From assembly GCA_946885765.1 (NCBI GenBank), contig CAMPHD010000265.1:1-5255 (forward strand): a stretch of DNA of 5,255 nt. Reading direction: 5' to 3'. This document shows, piece after piece, positions 1 through 4,891 of the stretch. A program made the position numbers and the translations under genes. Every line of letters begins with the position of its first letter. Position 1 is the first letter of the stretch. This stretch comes from an uncultured Thalassospira sp. GTDB taxonomy: Bacteria > Pseudomonadota > Alphaproteobacteria > Rhodospirillales_A > Thalassospiraceae. A model generated the notes under the pieces. That model did no database searches. It was not told where the DNA came from and saw only the letters and a list, made by a program, of their open reading frames with translations.

Positions 1-255
1 CTGCAGGCTGATGTCGATGCCCTTCGCAAGGATCTTGCCGAGGTGACCAAGACGCTTAAAGCCATAGGCAACGATACCGCAAGGACGAAGGCACAGGCTG
101 CTGCGGAGCGCGTTCGCGAAGTGTCGGGTCAGGCACGTGACCAGTTTGATCATGCGCGTGAAGTCGCTGTGGATCAGGTGCGTGAACGCCCGCTGACCAC
201 GGTTGCCCTGACATTTGGTGTCGGCATGCTGGTCGGTCGTCTGTTGCAGAAATGA
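1..255 (+). CDS. DUF883/YqjD/ElaB-like membrane-anchored protein (C-terminal part, 5' end outside window)
   Basis: The frame is open from base 1 and gives 84 residues to a TGA at 253-255. A GTG at 43 is in frame, but the coding pattern continues upstream of it, so the true start lies left of the window. Residues 1-60 are charged, helical and Ala/Arg/Glu/Gln-rich, as in an amphipathic or coiled-coil helix. An R-E-R-P-L motif (61-65) follows, then a hydrophobic Gly-containing segment (about 66-82) ending in LLQK. This architecture, soluble helix then 'RERPL' then one C-terminal membrane anchor, is that of the DUF883/YqjD/ElaB family. E. coli members are inner-membrane proteins reported to associate with ribosomes in stationary phase; whether this protein does so is inference. 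The stop codon overlaps the start of the next gene (ATGA, 252-255), so the two are probably translated together. The family call is fairly safe; the cellular role is open. Confidence 0.8.
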   Translation: MQADVDALRKDLAEVTKTLKAIGNDTARTKAQAAAERVREVSGQARDQFDHAREVAVDQVRERPLTTVALTFGVGMLVGRLLQK

Positions 256-761
256 TCGACCAACTGACCGACGCAATCGGTGAGATGGCAAGAGCCGCGG
301 CAATCAAGCTTGCGGCTTTTGCCGCGATCAGCCTGATCGTTCTGACCGGTATCGGATTTTTGCTGGCGGCGGCCTATGTCGGGCTGGCCGCGAAATTCGG
401 TGCCATTGCGGCTGCAACCGGCATTGGTGCGGGTTTGATTGCCCTTGGCCTTGTCGCACTTGCGGTCATGATGCAGCGTGATCCGAGCGATGCGGTGGCA
501 AAGGCTGCCGGGGCGGCAAAAGCACCAGCGCGCAGCGAAGATGCGATGCTGTTTGATATGCTGATCCATGCGGCATCGGCCGGTTATGCCACCGGGCAGG
601 GCGACCCGAAACGCATGCAGGCCGGGCTTGACAAGCTGGCGCGGGATTTATCCGATCTTGGCGCGTTTGATTTTCCCAATACGGCGGGTAATGACGATGC
701 GGATCGTCCAGCACCTGCATCAGCACCGGCATCAGCACCGGATACTAAAATGGCGGGATAA
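252..761 (+). CDS. Phage-holin-family (holin-X/YqjE-like) two-helix membrane protein
   Basis: This 169-residue protein has two strongly hydrophobic segments, about residues 20-46 and 50-73, joined by a short turn. A cytoplasmic-looking, Ala-rich C-terminal half follows and ends in a low-complexity Pro/Ala stretch (about 153-163). Two N-terminal helices next to a DUF883 gene match the 'phage holin family'/holin superfamily III and YqjE proteins. In bacterial chromosomes these are envelope proteins, not lysis genes, and no phage genes surround this one. The ATG at 252 is chosen because it overlaps the upstream stop as ATGA. I see no strong Shine-Dalgarno before it, which fits translational coupling. 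The last codons lie inside a terminator hairpin, and the TAA stop (759-761) falls in its apical part. The C-terminal domain after residue 80 is not one I recognise. Function is inferred only from topology and context. Confidence 0.75.
   Translation: MIDQLTDAIGEMARAAAIKLAAFAAISLIVLTGIGFLLAAAYVGLAAKFGAIAAATGIGAGLIALGLVALAVMMQRDPSDAVAKAAGAAKAPARSEDAMLFDMLIHAASAGYATGQGDPKRMQAGLDKLARDLSDLGAFDFPNTAGNDDADRPAPASAPASAPDTKMAG
711..740 (+). repeat. 12-bp tandem repeat, about 2.5 copies, coding
   Basis: The unit GCACCGGCATCA appears as GCACCTGCATCA (711-722), GCACCGGCATCA (723-734) and a partial GCACCG (735-740). It encodes the Pro/Ala/Ser-rich tail of the holin-like protein. The unit is a multiple of three, so copy-number change would lengthen or shorten the tail without a frameshift. 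Confidence 0.7.
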
Positions 762-782
762 CCAATGGTTCCCGCCATTTTT
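747..782. terminator. Bidirectional hairpin terminator between holin-like gene and hpt
   Basis: AAAATGGCGGG (747-757) pairs perfectly with CCCGCCATTTT (771-781). AACC (760-763) can pair with GGTT (767-770) around an AAT loop after a two-base bulge. The downstream arm ends in a T-run (778-782), and the upstream arm supplies a complementary run for the other strand. It lies between convergent genes (stop codons at 759-761 and 803-805), so it probably serves both. The stem starts inside the end of the holin-like CDS. Confidence 0.8.
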
Positions 783-802
783 CATTTCAGATTGCCGAAG
801 CC

Positions 803-1339
803 TTATTCGCCGTGGAAACGCACCGTGCCGATAAAGGGCAGGTTGCGGTTGGCCTGTGCGTAATCAATGCCATAGCCGACGACGAATTCATCGGGAATGT
901 CAAAGCCACAATAATGGATCGGAATTTCGACTTCGCGGCGTGACGGCTTGTTCAGTAGCGTGCAGATTTCAAGCCGGTTCGGATCGCGGGTTTTAAGCAA
1001 ACGGACAACTTCCGAAAGCGTATAGCCGGTATCGATGATGTCTTCGACCAGCAGCACGTCCTTGCCGCGGATCTGACCATCAAGATCCTTGACGATGCGG
1101 ACATTGCGCGAGCTTTCGGTGGAATCGCCGTAGCTTGAGGCGACCATGAAATCGACTTCGACCGGAACGGTCAGTTTGCGGGCCAGATCGGCAATGAAAA
1201 CAAACGATCCGCGCAGCAGACCGACAACGATCAGTTTTTCGGTATCCTTGAAGTTTTCATTGATCCTGGCGGCAAGCGCATCGATCTGTGTGGCAATTTC
1301 GTCCGCCGTTATCAGCGGCTTGACATCATAATCGGCCAT
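803..1339 (-). CDS. hpt: Hypoxanthine phosphoribosyltransferase
   Basis: This is the purine-salvage enzyme that joins hypoxanthine (often also guanine) to PRPP, giving IMP or GMP and pyrophosphate in the cytoplasm. The protein has 178 residues, the same length as E. coli Hpt. Visible motifs in order are the pyrophosphate-loop LLRGS (41-45), the flexible-loop region around VASSYG (66-71), and the type I PRTase PRPP-binding motif [14 protein letters not shown] (95-108) with acidic E99-D100 and D103. Then come K131 in LLNKPSRR, the usual purine-contacting lysine, and [19 protein letters not shown] (150-168), the conserved C-terminal metal/base-binding block. The frame is open to an ATG at 1462, which would add 41 residues. 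That extension has no family support, so I start at the ATG at 1337-1339, which has AGGA nine bases upstream. It converges on the plus-strand holin-like gene, with a shared terminator between them. Confidence 0.95.
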   Translation of the reverse strand: MADYDVKPLITADEIATQIDALAARINENFKDTEKLIVVGLLRGSFVFIADLARKLTVPVEVDFMVASSYGDSTESSRNVRIVKDLDGQIRGKDVLLVEDIIDTGYTLSEVVRLLKTRDPNRLEICTLLNKPSRREVEIPIHYCGFDIPDEFVVGYGIDYAQANRNLPFIGTVRFHGE

Positions 1340-1348
1340 CAATCTCGG

Positions 1349-1352
1349 TCCT
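1349..1352 (-). promoter_or_regulatory. Ribosome binding site deciding the hpt start
   Basis: On the minus strand AGGA sits nine bases before the ATG at 1339. It supports the 178-residue form of Hpt over the in-frame ATG 123 bases further upstream. Confidence 0.5.
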
Positions 1353-1425
1353 GAAGCGTTATGGGATGATTTCCCGCTTGCTATCACAAGCCGCCCCCCA
1401 TGACCAGCCCGTGAATGGTAACAGA

Positions 1426-1431
1426 AGTATA
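1426..1431 (-). promoter_or_regulatory. Possible -10 element for hpt
   Basis: The minus strand reads TATACT here (5 of 6 match to TATAAT), which would give a 5' leader of roughly 80 bases for hpt. I find no convincing -35 at the right distance, so this is a weak candidate only. The rest of the 142-base gap between hpt and the GST gene shows no clear terminator. Confidence 0.22.
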
Positions 1432-1481
1432 ATCCTGCGGATTTTTCCCCGTATTCCGGCAAGTTTGCACGTTGTGATTGT

Positions 1482-2156
1482 TCAGGCGGCCAGGGCCCTG
1501 GCCCTAAAGATCACCGGTTCGTCGCCTTCGTGCCACTGGTCATATCTGACCATCGCGGTTTCAAACCAGCGGGAATTCAGGAAATCATCAAGCCAGCGTT
1601 GCAGATGGACAAAGGGTGCTGCGTCAAACGCATCCCTGTCGGTATTGGCGAACTGTCGGACGAAGGGCGCAATCGCAAAATCGGCCAAGGCCGGGCGGGT
1701 GCCAAACAGATATTTGCCAACCGCCAGACGGCCATCAAGCCGGTTAAGGATTTTTTCCGCATCGCGGCGATGTTCGACCGGGTCGGCATCCTCGTATCGG
1801 TTGAAATATTTATAGCGGTCCAGATGATGTTTGAACGGCCCGTCATTTTGCGAAATCAGCGCCAGCATGTCTTCAAGCGTGCCGCTTTCGGGTTCGAGCC
1901 ATTTTTCCGGGTCATTTTCCGCCAGCGCCCAGACCATGATTTCAAGGCTTTCGTCGATCACGCTGCCATCGGGCAGGATCAGCACGGGCACGGTGGCCTT
2001 GGGGGATGCATCGATCATGGATTGGGGTTTGTCGCGCAGGACAACTTCGCGCAGTTCGACATCCATCCCGCTTGCCAGCAGGGCCATGCGGGCGCGCATC
2101 GCATAGGGGCAGCGACGGAAACTGTATAAAACCGGACATGCTGTTTGCTTGCTCAT
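1482..2156 (-). CDS. Glutathione S-transferase family protein (CPYA thioredoxin-fold type)
   Basis: This is a 224-residue soluble protein with GST architecture. The N-terminal thioredoxin-like domain (about 8-80) carries C-P-Y-A at 16-19, the cis-proline loop V-P-V-L (56-59) and D-E-S (68-70), the glutathione gamma-Glu contact region. An all-helical C-terminal domain (about 92-215) includes the conserved LADFAIAPF helix (157-165) with D159. A Cys in the first-helix motif, rather than Ser or Tyr, suggests glutaredoxin-like, omega- or beta-class chemistry (thiol transfer or dehydroascorbate-type reduction) more than classic conjugation. That is inference from the motif. No substrate can be named. 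The ATG at 2156 begins [19 protein letters not shown], a normal family N-terminus. AAGGA lies about 12 bases upstream, an unusually long spacing. It runs in the same direction as hpt, 142 bases away, so co-transcription is possible but not shown. Confidence 0.88.
   Translation of the reverse strand: MSKQTACPVLYSFRRCPYAMRARMALLASGMDVELREVVLRDKPQSMIDASPKATVPVLILPDGSVIDESLEIMVWALAENDPEKWLEPESGTLEDMLALISQNDGPFKHHLDRYKYFNRYEDADPVEHRRDAEKILNRLDGRLAVGKYLFGTRPALADFAIAPFVRQFANTDRDAFDAAPFVHLQRWLDDFLNSRWFETAMVRYDQWHEGDEPVIFRARALAA
1488..1503. repeat. 16-bp perfect palindrome at the 3' end of the GST gene
   Basis: GGCCAGGGCCCTGGCC is fully self-complementary and lies in the codons for the C-terminal RARALA stretch. 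With no loop and no T-run it does not resemble a terminator. It may simply reflect Arg/Ala codon choice. Confidence 0.6.
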
Positions 2157-2486
2157 ATTACCCGATTATCCTTTGGCGCAACGCATTGCAACCGCTTATC
2201 GGGCACAAATCCGATTGTCACGCGTTAGACATTCCAGCACAGCCTTCCCATGTTCTGGAAAGGGACAGGCGGGGTCACCCAAACGCGTTAAGGCAAAAAA
2301 CTTGGATCAAACGGCCCTTTTTTGCGCAAGCAGGGTTGATTTCATGGCACAGTTTGTGAAAGGACAATGCCCGTCATTTATTTCGCAAGACCCGTTGGGG
2401 GACGTGCTGGCGCGATTGCTGCGCCGTTTGCCCCGAACGCGGTCAAAAGACCAGAACCGACCTGACAGAAGCAAGGGACCAGTTAC
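2157..2486. other. 330-base divergent intergenic region
   Basis: This region separates the minus-strand GST gene from the plus-strand DUF3126 gene and should hold both promoters. On the GST side the minus strand has TTGCAA then GATAAT with a 15-base spacer, very close to the ATG; this is a weak sigma-70-like candidate. An AT-rich inverted repeat (GCAAAAAA 2293-2300, TTTTTTGC 2318-2325, 17-base loop) sits mid-region. ACGCGTTA occurs twice (2220-2227 and 2283-2290). A short open frame, 2344-2490, has an AGGG eight bases before its ATG and overlaps the next gene by ATGA. Its codon use (CGA, AGA, GGA, CCA) is unlike the neighbours, so I do not call it a gene. I recognise no riboswitch or sRNA. 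Confidence 0.5.
2473..2478 (+). promoter_or_regulatory. Ribosome binding site of the DUF3126 gene
   Basis: AAGGGA lies eight bases before the ATG at 2487. It fixes the start of this short protein, whose N-terminus MTPTEI also fits the family. Confidence 0.6.
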
Positions 2487-2705
2487 ATGACACCGACCGA
2501 AATCGCCCGCGTTACCGATTACCTGCGCCGTACATTTGACAATAACCGGATCGCCGTTGATGCGCCCAAGCGCAAAGGCCACCCGATTGAAATGCGCGTT
2601 GGCGACGAGTTTGTCGGTGTTGTGCATCGTGACGAGGACGAAGGTGAAGTCAGCTATTCGCTGAATATCGTGATTCTTGAAGAGGACCTGCCGCCGGCCC
2701 CGTAA
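2487..2705 (+). CDS. DUF3126 family small protein
   Basis: This is a 72-residue, acidic, probably soluble protein with no signal peptide or membrane segment. The pattern MTPTEIARVTDYLRRTF, then a basic stretch (K28-R29-K30), then VGDEFVGVVHRDEDEGE (38-54) and a final strand ending ILEEDLPP, is that of the DUF3126 family. That family consists of short alphaproteobacterial proteins of about this length and no known function. The predicted fold is one N-terminal helix followed by beta strands. It appears to be a single-gene transcription unit: a divergent intergenic region precedes it and a strong intrinsic terminator follows within 20 bases. The minus strand is also open across this gene (2307-2726), but that frame lacks family features. 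Family assignment is from memory of the conserved GDEF-V-GV core. Confidence 0.85.
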   Translation: MTPTEIARVTDYLRRTFDNNRIAVDAPKRKGHPIEMRVGDEFVGVVHRDEDEGEVSYSLNIVILEEDLPPAP

Positions 2706-2724
2706 GGCTTGCGATGCGCCAATC

Positions 2725-2760
2725 AAAACGCCCCGTGCCCATGGCCGGGGCGTTTTTGTT
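2725..2760 (+). terminator. Rho-independent terminator after the DUF3126 gene
   Basis: AAAACGCCCCG (2725-2735) pairs with CGGGGCGTTTT (2746-2756). GCC (2737-2739) can pair with GGC (2743-2745) to close a three-base loop. The stem is GC-rich and is followed by TTTTTGTTTGTTTT, a classic intrinsic terminator 20 bases after the stop codon. Confidence 0.92.
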
Positions 2761-2781
2761 TGTTTTCATCATATCGCCACG

Positions 2782-2826
2782 GATTGATCACAATCGTTGG
2801 ACATATGAGATGTCGATTTCAATCGA
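2782..2826. promoter_or_regulatory. Two short dyads upstream of the ExoD-family gene
   Basis: GATTG-ATCA-CAATC (2782-2795) and TCGATT-TC-AATCGA (2813-2826) are inverted repeats sharing the GATT/AATC core. The second ends 12 bases before the ATG at 2839. They lie between the previous terminator and the start, where the promoter must be, so they could be operator half-sites. They are short enough to be chance. Confidence 0.25.
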
Positions 2827-2838
2827 TTACGGAATGTC

Positions 2839-3480
2839 ATGACACAAACCCATGATCCGCTTCCCGAAAACGGGGCAAGGCTTTCATCGATCTTTGATGC
2901 AATGTTAAACGATGGTGCCGGTGTGGTGCCCGCGCAGGGCGAAGCAAATGACATCAGCCTGGGCGCGCTGTTTGATGCGATGGGGGACAAAAGTCAGGGG
3001 GCGTTGATTGTCCTGTTTGCGCTGATTGCCTGTGTGCCGGTACCGGGGCCAATTGCGATCCTGACCATTCGGCTGGCGTTTCTGGCCCTGCACCTGTCGA
3101 TCGGGCGCAAGAAACTTTATCTGCCCGACTGGATGCGCCGCCGCAAGATTGGCCGCCGTCGCCTCGGCGGGCTTTACCGGCATATGCGGCCACGGCTGAT
3201 CTGGCTTGAAAACCGGATGTCGGATCGCTGGCAGTTCTTTGTCCCAGCACAGCGCATGCCGGTCATCGGGCTGATCTGTCTGGTCATTGCCTTCATCATT
3301 GCCATTCCGATCCCGGTTCCCGGTGCGAATAGCATCCCGGCCCTGTGCCTTGTCGTTGTCGGGCTTGGGCTTGTGCTGTCAGACGGGATGGCGATTGCCG
3401 CCGGGATACTGGTTGGCGGGGTGGCGGCAACCGGGATTGCGGGCCTGACATGGTATAGCGTGACGGCGCTGGCGGCGTGA
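2839..3480 (+). CDS. ExoD family membrane protein
   Basis: This 213-residue integral inner-membrane protein belongs to the ExoD family, named for a Rhizobium gene affecting exopolysaccharide and alkali tolerance. Its biochemical activity is unknown. The N-terminal 50 residues are soluble, with SLGALFDAMGDKSQGALIVLF (40-60) resembling the conserved family start. Hydrophobic segments lie at about 54-66, 70-88, 141-159, 165-180 and 183-206. A strongly basic loop (about 90-120, many Arg/Lys) should be cytoplasmic. The hallmark Pro-Gly motifs appear twice: PVPGPIAI (67-74) and PIPVPGANSIPA (157-168), followed by GLGLVLSDG (175-183). Length and motif spacing fit a full-length member. GGA lies a few bases before the ATG. 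The gene has terminators on both sides and looks monocistronic. No polysaccharide genes are nearby, so a role in exopolysaccharide synthesis should not be assumed. Confidence 0.88.
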   Translation: MTQTHDPLPENGARLSSIFDAMLNDGAGVVPAQGEANDISLGALFDAMGDKSQGALIVLFALIACVPVPGPIAILTIRLAFLALHLSIGRKKLYLPDWMRRRKIGRRRLGGLYRHMRPRLIWLENRMSDRWQFFVPAQRMPVIGLICLVIAFIIAIPIPVPGANSIPALCLVVVGLGLVLSDGMAIAAGILVGGVAATGIAGLTWYSVTALAA

Positions 3481-3488
3481 TCGCTTGC

Positions 3489-3530
3489 AAACAAAACGGC
3501 TGCGAAATCAATCGCAGCCGTTTTGTTTTA
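3489..3530. terminator. Strong bidirectional terminator between the ExoD-family and SIP genes
   Basis: AAACAAAACGGCTGCGA (3489-3505) and TCGCAGCCGTTTTGTTT (3512-3528) form a perfect 17-bp stem with a six-base AATCAA loop. The A-rich and T-rich ends give a U-tract on either strand. It lies eight bases after the ExoD-family stop and 24 bases after the stop of the convergent siderophore-interacting protein gene, so it can end both transcripts. Confidence 0.92.
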
Positions 3531-3552
3531 TACGGTTATGTCCGGGCCACGA

Positions 3553-4332
3553 TCAGGCGGCCTGGGCGTCCTCGGCCTTGATGACCTTGTGGTTGTCTTC
3601 GTTCAGGCCAAGTTTCCAGTAGCTTGAGATATAAAGATCATCCTTGCCCAAGCCGCGATCATTGCGGAAATGATCGCGCAGCATTTTCATCGCGGTAAAT
3701 TCGCATGCGGCCCAGACCGACGGGCGGCCATCAGTCCAGGGCAGTTTTTTGACCACATCGGGCAGGGCATTGGCATTTTCGCCCGGATGCGGGTTGATCA
3801 CCCATTCGATGGTGACGTTTTCGGGCTTTTGCAAATCCTGCATGTCGGCTTCCGACGCGATTTCGATCACGGCGTAACCGCGTGCATCGGATGGCAGCGT
3901 TTCCAGATTGACCGAAATGGCGGGCAGGGCCGTCATATCGCCGACAATCAGGAACCAGTCGGCGGTGGGATCAACCAGCTTTTTCGGGCCGGGGCCGCCG
4001 ATGGTGATCTGATCGCCGGGTTTGCAATTCACCGCCCAGTTCGAGGCCGGGCCGCCGTGATCGTTATCATGGCTGCCATCGCCATGCATGACGAAATCGA
4101 TATCAATTTCGCGGCCCTGATCCGTAATGCGGTCATGACGCACGGTATAGGTCCGGCGCAGAACGCGGTCCTTTTCATCGCCGTCAATCGGGAAGATCAG
4201 TTTGACATACGCACTTTCCTGATCGTCGGGGAAGGATGCGATGCCGTCACCGCCCAGCGTCACGCGCAGCATGTTGGGCGTGACATTGGTTTTGCGGATA
4301 ACGGTCAGATCGCGGGGTGCTGGTTTGTTCAT
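3553..4332 (-). CDS. Siderophore-interacting protein (FAD-dependent ferric-siderophore reductase family)
   Basis: This 259-residue cytoplasmic flavoprotein belongs to the SIP/ViuB/YqjH family, whose members use NAD(P)H and FAD to reduce ferric siderophores and release iron. The N-terminal FAD-binding barrel (about 5-115) carries RRTYTVR (59-65), the flavin-contacting R-x-Y-[TS] motif, and HGGPASNWA (92-100). The NAD(P)H-binding domain (about 120-250) carries GDMTALPAI (131-139) and WAACEFTAMKMLRDHFR (207-223). It ends with the signature YISSYWKLGLNEDNHK (234-249). The usual family motif is GDETALPA, so the Met at 133 is a mild variation. Start at the ATG 4330-4332 is set by AGGAG six bases upstream. 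It lies 28 bases after the MarR gene stop on the same strand, so the two are probably co-transcribed. The substrate is not identified; no siderophore synthesis or TonB receptor gene is visible here. Confidence 0.93.
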   Translation of the reverse strand: MNKPAPRDLTVIRKTNVTPNMLRVTLGGDGIASFPDDQESAYVKLIFPIDGDEKDRVLRRTYTVRHDRITDQGREIDIDFVMHGDGSHDNDHGGPASNWAVNCKPGDQITIGGPGPKKLVDPTADWFLIVGDMTALPAISVNLETLPSDARGYAVIEIASEADMQDLQKPENVTIEWVINPHPGENANALPDVVKKLPWTDGRPSVWAACEFTAMKMLRDHFRNDRGLGKDDLYISSYWKLGLNEDNHKVIKAEDAQAA

Positions 4333-4338
4333 TCCAAG

Positions 4339-4343
4339 CTCCT
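4339..4343 (-). promoter_or_regulatory. Strong ribosome binding site of the SIP gene
   Basis: The minus strand reads AGGAG with a six-base spacer to the ATG at 4332. It is the best Shine-Dalgarno in the window and lies inside the 28-base gap between the MarR and SIP genes, as expected for an internal operon gene that is well translated. Confidence 0.8.
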
Positions 4344-4360
4344 GTAGGGAATATCTGTTT

Positions 4361-4846
4361 TCAGGATTCCAGATTGTCGGCCATCAGGCTGGCAATTTCG
4401 TTGAAATCCGTGATTTGTTTCTGGCTTAAACCATTGGCCATGCGCGTGCGGATTTTGGCTTCTACGGCACGGTATTCTTCCATCAGCGCATCGCCCTTTG
4501 GCGTCAAATGCAGGGTCTGGCTTCGCCCGTCTTCGGGATGGGGGCGGCGTTCGATCAATCCGTTTTCTTCGAGTTCCTTGACAAGCCGCGTGATGCGGCC
4601 CTTGTCCTGCCCGGTGCGGGTGGCGATTTGCTGTGCGGTGACGCCGGGGCTTTTGATGATCCATTTCAGGGTGCGCATCTGCGAAATCGGCAAGGGCATA
4701 TCGGCATCCTGCAAGCCTTCGCGCATGGCACGCTTGAAAGCATGGACAAGCCGGTGAAGGGTTTCGCCGGGAACATGAGCATTTGCGGGATTGGTTGCTG
4801 GCGTTTCCATTGGCGTTTCCGTCGGCGTGTCCATTGGCTTACTCAT
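4361..4846 (-). CDS. MarR family transcriptional regulator
   Basis: This 161-residue winged-helix DNA-binding protein would act as a dimeric repressor responding to a small ligand or oxidation. After a disordered Pro/Thr-rich N-terminal tail (1-24), a dimerisation helix (about 27-46) leads into the HTH. The support helix is TAQQIATRTG (70-79) and the recognition helix is DKGRITRLVKELEENG (81-96). The wing ERRPHPEDGRSQTLHLT (99-115) contains the family's D-G-R-S turn, and two C-terminal helices complete the dimer interface. There is one Cys-free core, so thiol sensing is unlikely. The start at 4846 has no clear Shine-Dalgarno; in-frame ATGs at M5 and M13 are alternatives, and the domain is unaffected. 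It sits between an MFS transporter gene (45 bases upstream) and the SIP gene (28 bases downstream). MarR proteins commonly control adjacent exporters, so local autoregulation is likely, with the operator probably upstream of the MFS gene, outside the window. Confidence 0.92.
   Translation of the reverse strand: MSKPMDTPTETPMETPATNPANAHVPGETLHRLVHAFKRAMREGLQDADMPLPISQMRTLKWIIKSPGVTAQQIATRTGQDKGRITRLVKELEENGLIERRPHPEDGRSQTLHLTPKGDALMEEYRAVEAKIRTRMANGLSQKQITDFNEIASLMADNLES
4800..4835. repeat. 12-bp tandem repeat, three copies, in the MarR N-terminus
   Basis: The plus strand reads GGCGTTTCCATT, GGCGTTTCCGTC and GGCGTGTCCATT in tandem. On the minus strand they encode the tetrapeptide series MDTP-TETP-METP, with a degenerate ATNP after it. 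The array adds a flexible acidic Pro/Thr tail before the DNA-binding domain, and copy changes would stay in frame. Confidence 0.8.
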
Positions 4847-4891
4847 CGATAGGTTTCTGTCTCGCGCGTTCGCAAGGTGTTGCGGGGTTTG

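Noticed and set aside
252..761. Prophage lysis gene or prophage remnant
   Set aside because: The 'holin' label reflects topology only. No endolysin, integrase, capsid or tail genes lie nearby, and the partner gene is a chromosomal DUF883 type.
1340..1462. 41-residue N-terminal extension of Hpt from an upstream ATG
   Set aside because: The frame is open, but the extension has no family similarity I recognise. The 178-residue form matches known Hpt length and has its own ribosome binding site.
1530..2129. Long plus-strand open frame (199 codons) opposite the GST gene
   Set aside because: It is antisense to a gene with clear GST motifs. Its composition (many His, Gln, Gly, Phe) is typical of a mirror frame of GC-rich coding DNA.
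2220..2290. ACGCGTTA repeated twice as a regulator site pair
   Set aside because: Only eight bases are shared, 63 bases apart, with no symmetry between the flanks; chance is adequate.
2408..2426. GGCGC/GCGCC hairpin in the intergenic region as a terminator
   Set aside because: It has only a five-base-pair stem with a seven-base loop and a three-base T-run. That is too weak for an intrinsic terminator.
2307..2726. Minus-strand open frame (139 codons) across the DUF3126 gene
   Set aside because: It runs through the downstream terminator and opposite a recognised family protein. It has no supporting ribosome binding site or motif.
3670..4347. Long plus-strand open frame (225 codons) opposite the SIP gene
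   Set aside because: It is antisense to a well-supported flavoreductase gene and shows no domain; a shadow of codon bias.
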